Assembly: GCF_031143425.1 (NCBI RefSeq) | Contig: NC_090445.1 | Location: forward strand, 1,194,276,691 to 1,194,340,690 | DNA from: Pleurodeles waltl | Lineage: Eukaryota; Chordata; Amphibia; Caudata; Salamandridae | Direction of reading: 5' to 3' | DNA length: 64,000 bases | In this document: piece by piece, positions 32,739 to 45,220 of the stretch | Numbering within the stretch: position 1 is the first letter of the stretch | Layout: each line of letters starts with the position of its first letter | Program-made: the position numbers and the translations under genes | Notes under the pieces: model-generated | The model's database searches: none | What the model saw: only the letters and a program-made list of their open reading frames with translations | Told to the model about the DNA's origin: nothing

Positions 32739-33480
32739 ATATATATATTGATTGTTGCCAATTCTTGAAACATTACAGGAGAGCATGGCTTAGTCCTGAT
32801 GACTAAATATTCTTTAAAACATTTCCCAATTTTAATTCAGGTTTATCTGGGATAACTCAATTAAAACTATATTACGTTTCTCTAAACAGCTCTTATAGGG
32901 CATAGCCTTTAAAATGTAAGGCAATTTGCATTGTTCTTACTCCACACTGATATAGGTGATTAGTTGCTCCAAGGCATTATTTTTTCTATTCTCTAGGTCT
33001 AAAAAGAATCAACTGGATATAGTCAATCATTTCCTGTTGTCTAACTAGGAGCAACTATTAGTTCCTTGTGCCATCACTAACAAATTCTTGGCTATTATTA
33101 TTGTCTGATAATTCCTAAGTAAGGTTTTCCAATGTAACTTTTCAGCAGATTTTTCCTTGATAATTACGTTAAAACAGGATCACCACTGTGTCTTTCCTAC
33201 ATTCCTTTTTTTTTGCAGGCAGTTGGGTGTTTGGGTTTTGCAATTCTTGTCAAAATTAGAGTGTTCCTAAGTGTCAGACTCTTCTTATACTTCTATATGT
33301 CTTGGAGCTAAATTAAGAGAGATTTCAAGAAATCAATGAGTGCTTGGTATGCTCTAACTTTCTGGTTACTGCTGTTACACTATTTGACATTCTTCCCTGG
33401 AGTTGTTGGTAGTGTTCTCTACTTGGTTACCTATGCCCTTTCAGCCATTACTTAGACATATTCTGTGGAAATAGATGTAT
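32739..33480. other. No gene recognised
   Basis: AT-rich single-copy-like sequence between the DIRS C end and its displaced duplicate. Confidence 0.5.
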
Positions 33481-33612
33481 GAAAAACAACTTGTAACACT
33501 CCGAGCCCAACACTAGATGGCAGGATAATGCACAGCATGTGTATATCTGCAGCTGCACGTCACCGAACATATATATATTTTGATTGTTGCCAATTCTTGA
33601 AACATTACAGTG
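33481..33612 (-). repeat. Displaced duplicate of the DIRS C 5' end plus its flank
   Basis: Repeats 32652-32777 with few differences, starting GAAAAACAACTTGTAACAC, crossing the DIRS end (CACCGAACATATATATA) and continuing into the non-DIRS flank GATTGTTGCCAATTCTTGAA and ACATTACAG. The offset is 829 bp. Because flank is included, this is a duplication of the locus rather than a new DIRS insertion. Confidence 0.85.
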
Positions 33613-35177
33613 TGTGATTTCTGTTCAAGATTTCTGGGGATCCTAATATTGTTGGAAAATGGCATACCTATTCTGAGGTGAACTTTAAATTATTTTCTTG
33701 ATGCCTGTGGTTGTGTAATAAGCCAAGCAGAGATTTACTGTAAAGGAATTTCGAGGATTATTGAGGTGGCCCTCACATTTTTTTAGAAATAGGCACCAAT
33801 ACTGATTTCATCTGGTATTGAACAGATGACAGAGGCTTACTTGCAATGTGAGAACGACCAGTACCACCAGCCCAAAAGTAAAGTTCAGATGGAAAATTAG
33901 CTTTGTCTCTTCAGAAAGGTTTACATCAATTGAATCCCAAAACATAGAGAAGACCTTACAAAGACTGGTCAGTCACACTTCTTTAATAACACAATGGGGC
34001 AGCGGGTCTGAACACACCTCTAACCCATTTCACTGATGCACTTTATATTCCTCAGTCATTGTACAGACCCATTTGCTGACTGAAGTTATTGATACACACT
34101 AATTTATTTATAGATTCTCTAAATTAAAGTAATTTAGAAAACAATAAACAAAATAATGCGGGCACCTGGTTAAAGTTAAATGCTTAAGGTGTACCATCAA
34201 AATAGGCATATGCTCTGCTTCTGTACCACAGGTCAAAAATAATTATCTTGGGCTCAACAGATGACCGCCAAATTGGCATCTGTTTCCAAATAGTATGTAA
34301 CGTGATGCAGTTTCTCATTCTACCTAAGAAGGTGCCAATCATAGAAGCTATTGTTACTTTCAGTACCTTATATGGATAGGCTTTACCTCAATAGCCCCAG
34401 ATATTTGTTCCAGCTGTTACACGTGGTGCAAAATGCAGCTGCTGGTTGGTGTGTACTGGCAGAAACCTCAGGGACACATTTCGCCAAATTCTCAGCACAC
34501 TGCAGTTGCCTATAGTCCTAATAGTGCATTGCAATGCCCTGTTTCCGGCACATATAGTTGAAAGCATGCTGGCCACTGTTTCTGCCAGTTGAAGTCAAGC
34601 CAAACATTTCTTTCTATCCATAACTGGACATCCTTACCCTCTCATATACCTAAGGATAAAAGATTTAGAACAGGCGGATGCAGGTTTCTTGTGTCTGCTT
34701 CCTCACTCTGGAGATTAGTGCTTTTTACATTCTGAACAATTGGAAGGACCCATGAAATTCCATAACAAACTCCCGCTCTTCTGTTTTGACTTCATAGCTC
34801 CTTTGAATGATTCTTGAACTTGGAGCCGGAATGTAGAGGTTAAATTATGTCCTATACATTTTATAACAGAACATATGAAGGGTTAAAGCAAGAGTTCTTT
34901 CATGCAAACAGTTGAAGAAATGCCCCTTATCTGTTTAAGCGGTGTTAAAGAAGTGCTCTTGTAGAAGCATAACCAGGGAGAAAAGTTACTGTTCCCAAAG
35001 CCAATTCTTTCAGCACCGAGGAGCCCAAGTTGGAATTGACAGTGTTTTCAGCTTGAGATTTTAAATGGGTATAAAACATGGCAATTTAGTTGCAAAATTT
35101 TTCATGCAATAATATTAAACATCAAGGTGAAAAGATTGCAAATAAGGGTAAAGAAGTGGAGCTGAACACATGTGTAC
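33613..35177. other. Intron of annexin A7, mostly featureless
   Basis: Downstream of the annexin exon on the minus strand. A weak L2-like match lies at 34380-34580 on the plus strand (LLHVVQNAAAGW, compare the L2 hallmark QNAAARL). No further annexin exon was found here. Confidence 0.45.
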
Positions 35178-35348
35178 CTTGAAGTAAGCTTCCACGACAG
35201 CCTTTAGATGAGGAAAGCTTCGGCTTGCGAGGACCAAGTTAAAAGAGGACTCGTCTGTGCCAAGTTTTCCCTCGCCCGCTTGGTAAAGGCGCTGTGCATC
35301 CTGCTGAGCCATTTGGTAGTTCACAGTCTGATTTTCATCTCTGTTTCC
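35178..35348 (-). CDS. ANXA7: Annexin A7 internal exon (start of third annexin repeat)
   Basis: Annexin A7 (synexin) is a cytosolic protein that binds acidic membrane lipids in a calcium-dependent way and promotes vesicle fusion. This exon codes for 57 residues, phase 0 at both ends, from [20 protein letters not shown] through [17 protein letters not shown] to [13 protein letters not shown]. The GEGKLGTDE loop is the type II calcium-binding signature of an annexin repeat. The splice acceptor is CTGACTGTAG before GGAAACAGAG; the donor is TTCAAG|GTACAC. It continues in frame from the exon at 60849-61019 (…SMCQ then GNRDENQ), as in known annexin A7 proteins. A7 is preferred over A11 because of the GNRDENQ and [10 protein letters not shown] segments. 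Reading is open and undamaged. Confidence 0.93.
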
Positions 35349-35567
35349 CTACAGTCAGGAAAATGTAGTAACATTACATTTCACAGATATTTATCAGGAT
35401 CAGTATCTCAAACGATGTTTGGAGACAAAGGTACAACGCAAAACATTTCATAGACTAATAAACTGCATCACTTCTTCTGCTCTTATGCTAAATGTAGAAA
35501 CTTTTCAAATCTTTAAAAAATAAAATGCTCGCATTTACTAAGCATGGGCATGGCCAACACCTTAGAA

Positions 35568-35792
35568 CAGTGGTTCTCACGTTTGAACTTCAGTGGACCC
35601 CCATTTTATCATTACTGGAACCCGGGGACCCTCACTGGATCATTATTGGAATGCAGGACTCACCACTAAGTCATTACTGAAAGCTGGGGACCTAATCTGT
35701 TAATATTATTTAATATTCTAAGCAGTCGCGGACCCCTTGAGGAGGCTTCGCAGACCCCCGTGGGTCCCTGAACCGCAGGTTGGGAACCATTG
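35568..35792. mobile_element. hAT-type MITE, 225 bp
   Basis: Inverted ends CAGTGGTTCTCA and TGGGAACCATTG, typical of hAT non-autonomous elements. Flanks form an 8 bp target duplication with one mismatch (CCTTAGAA at 35560, CCCTAGAA at 35793). Internal text repeats phrases such as TCATTACTGGAACCCGGGGACC. It sits 220 bp upstream of the annexin exon acceptor. Confidence 0.85.
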
Positions 35793-36189
35793 CCCTAGAA
35801 CTAATATGCCCATGAAAACCTATTTCAGCAAAGCAAGACTAAGGAGAAATCACCTACTAAATAAAGTTTTCACTTACTTAACTGCCTTGTTCAAAGTGTA
35901 TCTTAATAAATTGTCTACAGTAATATTTAGTTCCCATTTTTCAAAGATAAATTGGTTTTGACATAAGGCATTTGACAAGGACTATATCACACACAGCACA
36001 TAAAACAAATAGAATTATTTGACAAAATAGTAGTATTAGCCAATAATACACAATATCTTAGAAAATCAAAAGGCAGAATACTACGATCTGAATGGATGAC
36101 CTTCAGGTTACACCCCAAGTAGCTCCATCACGTGTGTTGGGCCACCGAGCTATTACCAGGTCTTAATTTACTACAGAACAGTTACACAT

Positions 36190-37500
36190 CCATCAATCAA
36201 TCAGTGTTTGTAGAGCGTGGCTAATCACCTGCAAGGGTATCCAGGCACTAAGATCCTGGTGCGATCAATGAGCGAGGTCTCGAGTCCTTTTTTGAATTCT
36301 GTGAGAGATGATGCTGTTGGGAGGTCATTCCAAGACTTGGCGGCGAGGTAGGAGAAGACACGTCCTCTGCTGTGGCTTTGACCGAAGCGGGGAGTGTCAG
36401 TGAAGGCGAGGGAGCCGCAGTGTAGATGTCTGGAGGGTTGGTAGGAGTTCAGGCGGTGGTTGATGCATGTTGGCCCTTGGTCAAGGAGGACCTTGTAGGC
36501 ATGTATCAGCATCTTGAATTGGCATCTTTTCTGGACAGAGAGCCAGTGGAGGTTCCTGAGGCGGTTGGAGAGAGGGGGGTGTGGGTCTGTTTGGGAAGGT
36601 TGAGGATGAGTCTGGCAGTTGAGTTCTGTATCATATGGAATCTCTTCAGGAGTGGGGTGGTGATTCCTGCATAGAGCATGTTGCCGTGGTAAATTTTGCG
36701 ACTCTCATCATGCAGTTGTGGAAGTTGGTCCTGGAGGTGTAGGGGTCTTCTGAAAGCTAGAGGATGAGCTGGGTGTCACCTGTGTAGGAATTATGTTGAG
36801 GCCAGAGGTTCTGACCATGTTGGCTAGGGGAGTCATATATGTGTTGAACAGGGTGGGGCTCAGGGATGACCCTTGTGCATCTCTGCACATGAAGCTTTTG
36901 GGTTCCGACGTGAAGGGTGGTCGGCAGATTCTCTAGATTTGCCCTGTGAGGAAGGATGCAATCCATTTGAGGGCATCACCCTGGATCCCAATGTGGCGTC
37001 TCTTGATGAGTGTGTAGTGGGAAACAGTGTTGAATGTTGTTGGACAGGTCAAGAAGGATCAGGGCCGCTGTGTCTCCCCGGTCGAGGAGGCTTCTGATGT
37101 CACCGGTGGCAGAGATGAGGGCTGTCTCAGTGCTGTGGTGGGTGCGGAAGCTAGTCTGGGAGGTGTCCAGCAGATCGTTGATCTCCAGGTGTTCGGTGAG
37201 TTGTTGGTTGATAGCCTTTTTGAGGACTTTGGCAGAGAAGGGGAGCAGTGAGATGGGGCAGTAGTTTTTAAGAGTGCTGGGATTGGCGGAGGGTTTCTTG
37301 AGGAGGGATCTGACCTCTGTGTGTTTCCACTGGTCTGAGAAGGTGGCAGTGGTTATGGATACATTAAGGATAGAGGTGAGTTTGGTGGTGATCTTCTTGC
37401 TCCGAAGATTGGAGAAGTGATGGGTGCAGGAGGTCCGTGGGTGCCCCAGAGTGGAAGGAGTTCATGATGTTCTGCAAGTAGCATTCTACTTTGACAAAGC
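36190..37500 (-). pseudogene. L2-type LINE, 3' part of reverse transcriptase
   Basis: On the minus strand broken frames give RT pieces: KISKPILLPFSAK..., LILLDLSNN (palm), a TGDTQLIL block where YADDTQL is expected, and at 36225-36512 the C-terminal FSYLAAKSWNDLPTASSLTE and FKKGLETSL. It ends with CACGCTCTACAAACACTGAT followed by TGATTGATG, the microsatellite-like tail usual for L2/CR1 elements. 5'-truncated and full of shifts and stops. Confidence 0.78.
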
Positions 37501-40500
37501 CAAGATAAACATGCTTCCTGTTAAAGACAGCAACTTAATAATTTTATACAAAATTTACTAAGTGTTACCATCATCCTTCAAGAAAAGCCTTTTACACGTT
37601 TCAAACTAGCTTCAATATGATGGTTTTATACAGATTACATATTAGGCTGTCCACTGTTTCCAAAAAAGCCCATATAAAAAAAGGAGGCTTATGAGTGCTG
37701 CTGAGGATGATTTAACCTACTTGGCTGTCTCAAACATTACCACTCTCTTCCGTGATACCGGACAACGTGCTACTTTGCATTTATTTTCCTTGTAGCGCGT
37801 AATACGCTTATTTCTTGAGTTCTCTGGCTCCATTTCCAACAGCAGTCGCCATCTTGGAAAGGTGGCTTTCAATGTTTAATTTGTTTATTGCTTTTTTTTT
37901 TCAACTATCAAAGACCTTTATTCGGCTTAAAGCCATAAAAGGATAATGCCATAATAAATCAACAATACAAAACATGCTTATAAAGATCCATAAAAACACC
38001 GCATAAGGTAAATAGTACAAAATAATTATATTTCAGCTACACACAGTGCCTAAAAGGATTGACATACATAATGTATAATGCATATCAGTTTTCCAAGTCT
38101 AAGTTTTGGAAGTACTATAAACATTCTTTATAAAATCTAAATTCTAAGGTACATAAGGGTGGACACAAATGTAACAACCTTAAAAAGAAAGCTGCCATAA
38201 AGTGCAAGTGCTAGGTCTAAATCACATCAGTTAAAATCTAGATTCAGTATTCACAACCCATGACTGATTCACCACTCATTAGCAGCAACAAAATGTACTT
38301 CTTTGTGATCAATCACAGAATTATTATTCATGCGGGAATGTGCTTAGTTATGATCAGACTAGATGGGGTACTTGTTGTAATAATTTCTTCTCGATATATC
38401 TAATAATCCAGCATGCTTTTTAGGAGCATGCTATGGCCTTATCCGAAATTTGCCAATGGGACAGGTTAATAACGTTGGAAATAGTATAGCTTGCAGTATT
38501 CTAAAGGCTCAAGGCCGCTTTGTCTCTAGCATATGCTACTGTTAATAAAGAGCTACTTATTCCAAATACAATACAGGAAATTATGTTAGCCCCTAAGATT
38601 CTTAAAACTTCCTTGTACTTCCTAATTTCTAGGTTACTACAGATTGGGCGGATCCATTTCCTTCTAGGTTTCTCATAAGCTTTGCAAAAGAGAAGCACAT
38701 GCTCTGTAGTTTCAATACTACCCATGTTGCATAAGCTGTAGGTTAGGTCATCTCTGTTGTTTCTCTGCTGCTGATCCAATTTGGCAGTAAATGCCCTAAC
38801 TTAAAGGGTATTGTATCAAAATTTTATGTAGAGTGTTTTTGCACGCCTTGTTTGAATTATGTTTAGCCACTCTTCGAAGCTGGGATTTAGTTTAATATTT
38901 AAACATTGGATGATCAGTTTTCCAAGTACAGGATTTTGATACAAATTGTTAAAAAGATGATCCCAATACACTTGTTTCAAGTGGCCATTTGAAAATATGG
39001 GGTTCCTCCCCAAAAGATTTAAGGCCAAGTTTGAAAACCAAGTCCTAACATGGCGAAGCCAGGGAAAGGTTACAGATCTACCTAGATCCAATAGTTCGAT
39101 TAGTGCTTCCCTGTAATGGACTAAATCTTGTTTTGTCCACAATCTGCACCAATAGATCACTGGCTTAAAAACTGCTAAATGGCCAATTTGCTTTATGTTC
39201 AAATCGAGGAATATTGGGTTCAAAGGTGTTGAAGCAGGTAATCCTAATAAATCAACCTCTTATACGATTATTTTCTTGCAGTGCTAGTTGTTTCAAATTA
39301 GTTCGTCCCCATAGCTCTGCCCCGTAGAGTGTGGTGGCCTGAGCCTTATGTCTATAAACCTCAAGCAAGGAGAATATTACCTTTACTCCTGTGTTCTGAT
39401 GTTTATTACTAATCGTTGTGGAGTTATGAACAAGTGACACTTTTGCTCTGTCCACATGCAGAGCCTATGAAAGCTTAGAATCCAGTATGACTCCTAGATA
39501 ATAGAAGTTTTTCACACATTCAGGCTTTTGCCCCAGGATCGAAATGTTCCTCTTGAGCCTTCTATGAGGTCTAAGCATTAAATATTTTGTTTTTTCAATG
39601 TTAATTTCTAACCCTTTTGTCATACAATATTTGTCGAATTTCTCTAATAGGGCCTGTAGGCTCATTGGAGTTTGGGACATCAGAATGATATTGTCTGCAA
39701 AGAAAAGTGCGGGGACAAAGCCCCGCTTAATCTTGGAGAGTCATGGACACCCTGCTTAAGATGGTTGCCTACATCATTAATGTAGAATAAGGTTGGTGCG
39801 AATACGCACCCCTGTCTCACTCCCCTATTGATGGGGATAGCATCTGTTAGCTCACTGTTCAGACCCCACCGAACCATTGCATAGTTGTTCTCATGCAACC
39901 TAATTATCTGAAGTAAGGTTTTTCGGGATACCCTGTTTCATTTAGTGTCCCACAGAGTGCCTCTGGGGACCACATCAAAGGCAGCACGTAATCTATGTAC
40001 GTAATTTAAAGATGGCTTCTCTTCAGTTTGATGTATCTCCACATGATACATAGGAGCCTGAAGACCTGGTCGATCGTGTTAGTTTCTGGCCTGAAGCCTG
40101 CTTGACAAGATGTTAGAATATTACCCTCTTCCATCCAGTCAGTTATTCTATTTAGCAGCTATCTGACTTGTATTTTTTGCAGCTCATCAATCAGCCTAAT
40201 CGGCCTATAGTTCCCCAGGCTGCTGTCTAGGACTTTTTTTTATAGATCCGGATGATTTCCGCTCCTTTCCACATCTCAGGGACAGGGTCACCAGATGCTA
40301 TTGCTTTGCTAATTAGAATTATGTATGGAGCCCATATATCAGTACTATGTCTGAATAGGTCTCCAGGGATCTTATCCAGGCCCAGGACTTTACCTAGTTT
40401 AATGGACTCTATGGCCGCCACCATTTCTCTCAGGCTAAAGCAGATTACTGTTGTAGTCAAGTTTGATTGTTCCCTGGCAGAAAGGGAACGTTGAGAATGC

Positions 40501-41435
40501 CCCAGTGGTTCGGAATAGAGATCAGTAAAATGGCTGATCTATGTACCAGGATCTATGCAGTGCTCAGTGTTCGTTATACCCTCTTTACTTCCATGAGCAA
40601 TTAGCCTCCAAAAGGTTACTGTATCTTTACATCTAGCTGCACAGAGGCTATCAGCCCAATTCTGATCATCCCAGTTTTTCTCTGCATTGGCCAGGATTTC
40701 TTTTATAGTTGGCCCTTGCCTCCTGTACTACTATCTCATATACCAGGAATTAAGCTGCCTAGGGCTATTTTCATCCCGGCCTGGCATTTGTCATGTTGTT
40801 TTGGTGAAGTAGGATCTCAATGCTATAACCAAAGATTGATGGATATCTAGAATAGGTATTTCAATGGGTCTTCTATTGATGTATGGATTCAATGGGTTTG
40901 CAAACGTATTACATATGCTTGCCATGTCTCCCAATACCGAAGGCCATTTTACTGACCTACGATTGTTACTAACAGTAGTTTGGGGTCCTACTCTATCCTT
41001 TCCCATGCAGCTTAGCTCTGAAAGACACCCCCTCAGCTCTATACGTAATGGGAAAAGATCACTTTTGCTTCCATTATCTATTTTGGATGTTACTGTCCTG
41101 TCCCATGTTGTTAGGCTGTGCATAATATAATTGAGTCTTGAGCGGATCCTGCCTCTTTGGAATGTATCCAAGTTGGAACCACCCTGGCCACTTCTAACAT
41201 TGCAGGCCTTTAATTTATGTTTCACAGTAAAGTTCATAAGTTGCAAAGCTGCAGTCGTGCAGGAAACTAGCACTTCCATGGACCTCTTACCGTGTCTTCA
41301 TCCTTTACCAAATGCTCAAGGCCAATTATGGGTTCATAGTTGCAATTAAAATCTCCCCCTCTTAGTATCGTTTAATTCGGGGAATATCTTTTAACATATC
41401 ATCTAGGATTCCTATTGAATATGACTCCAGATTTA

Positions 41436-41961
41436 GGCCCTCATTATGCGGAATTCATACTGGCGGTCTGAACACAGACTGCCAGCCTGTTGAGGACCCC
41501 GCCAGCTGTATAATCAACATTTCACTAGGTTGGCAGGCGGAAACAGTGTTTCCGCCAGCCCCCCAGCGAAATGCTGTGCCAGAACATTGCCGATGGCTCC
41601 GCATGGAGCCGTCGTCAAAGCCGCAGTGCGGCAGGTGCAGCAGCACCAGTCGCGCAGTTCACTGCCCGTAAATCAGGTAGTGACCTGCGTGACGGGGCTG
41701 TGCACGGGGGCCCCGGAGCACCCATTCCACCAGCCTTCTCTGGCAGGGTTAACCGCCAGAGAAAGGCAGGAGAAAAACGGGTTCTTTATCCAGAAGACAG
41801 CGCTGCAAGAAGCGCTGCCCTGTCCGATAGAGAAATCCACCATCGACAGGCTGCCTGGCTGTGGCGGCCTTCCCATGTCAGTCCAGACCGCCATGCAGGT
41901 GGCAGTGTTTTCCACCACCGCCGACATAGCGGTCTGGACCGCCGTGTTCATAATAAGGCCC
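41436..41961. mobile_element. Harbinger-like MITE, 526 bp, inside the LINE
   Basis: Ends GGCCCTCATTATG and CATAATAAGGCCC form imperfect inverted repeats, flanked by TTA on both sides (41433-41435 and 41962-41964), the 3 bp duplication typical of PIF/Harbinger. The inverted similarity reaches further inward (TGGCGGTCTG against CGGTCTGGACCGCC). GC-rich interior, no transposase. Confidence 0.75.
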
Positions 41962-42021
41962 TTAGTCTCCTTGGTCTTATATAGACGTTAATAAGGTGGA
42001 ATAGAATCTTATTTTTGACTC

Positions 42022-42399
42022 TCAAGGACATCCCCAAATATCGGGAGTGACTATATCGTGCATGTTCATCTCAACATTTAGGGAGATTTTCACCCATAAG
42101 ACCAAACCCCCAGAAGGTCTTCCACTTGATACTGGGATTGCCATCACAAAATAAGTTTTACAGCCCAACTTGTGTGGTGGATCCATTAGCCACGTTTCCT
42201 GTAGAAGGCAGAAATGGAATTGGTCAACATACTCATGCCAATCAGGGTCAGATAGTTTGCTCCTTAAACCCGCCACATTCCATGAAATCAGGGAGACCGT
42301 GTCCCCAACTAGTGGTGTCGCGGAGCTTATTGGGATTCCCTGAGATGTTGCAAGACCATTGTTACCAAATATTGGCCTCTCTTCCCTCCCTGACCACAA
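42022..42399 (-). pseudogene. AP-endonuclease fragment of the LINE
   Basis: Carries SLISWNVAGLRSKLSD and FHFCLLQETWLMD, the Asn and Glu motifs that open an exonuclease-III-type endonuclease, followed by SSGRPSGGLVLWVK. In LINEs this enzyme nicks the target DNA to prime reverse transcription. The rest of the domain continues, with breaks, at 40791-41279 beyond the MITE. Confidence 0.7.
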
Positions 42400-42463
42400 A
42401 CTCAGCTGGTTATTCTCACCTGGGGTTTCACCTAACCCACCCCTCTTTGGCTATTCTTCAGTG

Positions 42464-43325
42464 CTAGGGGTCGGGAGATGAAGGGTTGTGCAGTATAAAC
42501 CTCATGGTGCAGTTGGGAGATGTACTAGATCGCAACTCCATAGTAATGAGGCCATCTATTAGCCTCTTATCCTTTACTGTTAATGCAAGAATATCATGGC
42601 TCCACTTCCCTTCCGACAGTCTTTTTGCTCTCACAATATCTGAAAGAATGAATGACAAACATCGGCACTTCTGCCTAATCCAATGGATAAGTTTGTTTTT
42701 AAGGGAGTTCCCATCTTCCCCACATGACTGGTGCAATTTCAACAAATTTGTTGAATAAACTATATATATATTCCCTGGGGTGCCTTGGGCTTCCCTCGGG
42801 ATATAGCGTACTTCCAAAGTGGCTAATCCTCTTGTATTGGGGCATAATATGTGGTTTGGTTGCACACCTTGCTTCTATCATTGATGGGCAAGCTCTATAA
42901 TGGCCTTCCTGAGGGATTCTACGAACTTCCTGGAGGAGTGTTCCTGCCTGTGGCTTATTGCGGCCAAGAGACCTACTACTACAGTCATTATCCCGTTCTC
43001 TATTCCAGTATGCTGTGTGGATGGCATTGTGCTGCTCGTGATTTTGGTGGAGTAGTGCTGTGGCTCGTGAGGGAGTTGGGCGTCTATTTGATGGAGGTGA
43101 AGAGCCGGGTGATTCACCTCTCATGTGTACCTGTCTATATATTCCCATTTTCTCTCTGCCTTTGACATGTACCACCAGAGATTCTACCAAACATCTTAAC
43201 TCCCCAATCTCTTGCGTTAAAGTGCCAATTATATCATATAGGTCCGCTTTATCCCATGCTTTAGATTTCAGGCAATTATCTTCCTCCTGGTGAAATGGTG
43301 TTCTACCCTCCTGGGTCATTTGCAA
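42464..43325 (-). pseudogene. ORF1-like region of the LINE
   Basis: Two overlapping minus frames (42699-43325 and 42464-42865) that probably represent one shifted protein. The first part holds a short helical segment (LYDIIGTLTQEIGELRCLVE) that could be a coiled coil; the second has SLKNKLIHWIRQKCRCLSF and ends near the endonuclease frame. Likely an RNA-binding ORF1 protein by position; no zinc knuckle is visible. Confidence 0.45.
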
Positions 43326-44169
43326 TACAGGGCCATCTTGGGAGGAAACGTCTATTCAGTTTTTATCAGGCGTATCATTAAACTTGTTTTCTGCCAAGGC
43401 CATGTATCTATTGGAACAGATCATGTCACACCCCTGTTCTGCACCCCTTTCTCCAGAGCTTTGTCTTCGGCTAGGGGGGCTGACGTAAAGTCTGAACAGT
43501 TGTAACTTTAGCTCTTTTCAATGTAGCATTGGGGCCTTGTTGGACTATTTGGCTATCATCATCCCCCATCCGATGGGCGACCTTATTTGACCCTTGTGAT
43601 CCTATTTTTTTGTATAGAAGGACGTAATTTTAGCGACAGGTGCTTTCTGTGATTTGGGCTTAGCACACAGCAAGGATTGGACCCCTTCTATTAGATCATC
43701 TATTTCTGCAACAGTACAATTCTCACCTGCACTTCTCATTTTCTTGGGGATTTTCCCCTTGCCTGGGGAAGCTCAGTCGCTTTGCGTTTACCCGTGGTCA
43801 ACTACGTTGGTTGATTTAATCCCAAATATCTTGGCCCTGCTATTAGTGCCTTAACATGCAGGGAGAAAACCACCCCTGTTTGCTAATGTATTCTTGCTTG
43901 TCTTCCTCAATGGAAAGTATTTAACACCATGTAACAGAGTCTCCCAAGCAGTTTTATAGAGTTAAATTCACTATGTGGTCAATCAACTACCGCTTTTTCA
44001 TTACAAATGTCTCTGCGCTGGTCGCATTTATGACCATAGGTACGTTACTTAGAATAGCGATATCCACAGTGAGGAAACAAAAAATGATAGACAGAGGGCC
44101 CAGCCTCCTTCAGGCTGCGATGTGTGGATGGGCCCGACCTTGGCCCAGGCTTTGCCCAGGTGTGGCCCG

Positions 44170-44790
44170 CTCTGTGGGGGGGAGAAGCAGCGCTTTAAGC
44201 CTGAAGCAAGCGCCTCCTCCCTCAGCGCAGCTGGTGTCAATGAAGCAGATTTGAGGAGTGGAGCAGGGCACCCTGGGGCAGGTAGTCCCACCAGGGTTCG
44301 ATGACACAGCTCGCGATTGCCCCCAGACAGTTAGAGCGTCCCATGCAGCGGGGGAAGAGGCAGCGCTATAAGCGTGATGCTAGTGCCTCTGCCCTCAATC
44401 CAGCTAGACGATGAAGCAGATTTGAGGAGTGGATCAAAGCACCGTGGGGCACGTAGTCCCACCAGGACAGCAGCCTCAGCAGGGGGGGGCAGGCACGGTG
44501 ACCCTGGGACAGACGGTCCCAGCAGGGTTAGAATAAACCCCTCAGGATGGCCCCCTGACAACTAGAGCATCGAGTGCAGCGGGGGAAGAGGCAGCAGTAT
44601 AAGCATGATCCAAGTGCCTCCGCCTTCAACGCAGCTGGTGTCGTAGCAGATTAGAGGAGTGCAGCAGAGCACCCTGGGACAGGTAGTCCCACCAGGGCAG
44701 TTGCCTCAGCAGTGAGGGCAGGCAAGGTGACCCTGGAACAGACGGTCCCATCAGAGCTAGATGATACCCCTAACGATGTCCCCCAGGCAG
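44170..44790 (-). repeat. Three tandem units at the LINE 5' side, candidate promoter monomers
   Basis: Units start near 44174, 44348 and 44579, each with G-rich GGGGGAAGAGGCAGCG, then AGCAGATTTGAGGAGTGGA and GGTAGTCCCACCAGGG. Units 2 and 3 are spaced 231 bp; unit 1 is 174 bp long and lacks the segment around GGTGACCCTGGGACAGACGG. Position upstream of the LINE ORF1 suggests 5' UTR monomers as in some mammalian L1s. Confidence 0.6.
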
Positions 44791-45220
44791 CTCAAAACAC
44801 CCCTAATTTCCAATGTGGTGAACCACCAGAAATGTAATGACTGTCAGGTCGATTTGCAATTCACTGGGGAGAATGTGTTACCATGGTATTCAGTGATTCC
44901 GGCGTCCGGAGCTCAACCCAAGGTGTGCATTTTATCCAAATCCACTGTTGCTGCCCCATTTCCCATTCTGTGCTTTTAACTCAGTTATATTGGGCGCCAC
45001 CAATTCTGTTTGTTTACTCTGGGACTTCCTTTCGAATATGTGCATTGTTTTGGTGAGCAGGGAAGAGCCCTCTGTTTTCAAGGCTAGTCTCTCACGCGTC
45101 ACTCAGAGCTCAAATGGTTTCACATTAACACTCCCCTTCCTCTTCACTGCAGCCAAAGGATGCGTGAAGTGCAATGAGAGCCGGAACTCACCTCAGACGA
45201 CCTCTGATTGGGGGTGCAAA

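Larger units (their letters stand above)
37892..44800 (-). mobile_element. Long LINE with endonuclease and RT, poly(A) tail, decayed
   Basis: A non-LTR retrotransposon on the minus strand. Order: candidate promoter monomers (44170-44790), ORF1-like frame (42464-43325), AP endonuclease start (42022-42399: SWNVAGLRSKLSD, FCLLQETWLMDP), RT pieces (GKVLGLDKIPGDLF; GVRQGCVFAPTLFYINDV; EINIEKTKYLML; FYYLGVILDS; TTLYGAELWG), and a C-terminal Cys/His segment (LCNMGSIETTEHVLLFCKA). AATAAA is at 37916-37921 and a ten-base T run at 37892-37901 marks the poly(A) tail. A MITE (41436-41961) interrupts it. Stops and shifts abound. The lack of RNase H and the protein style suggest a Vingi/I-Jockey-like clade, not certain. 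Confidence 0.72.
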
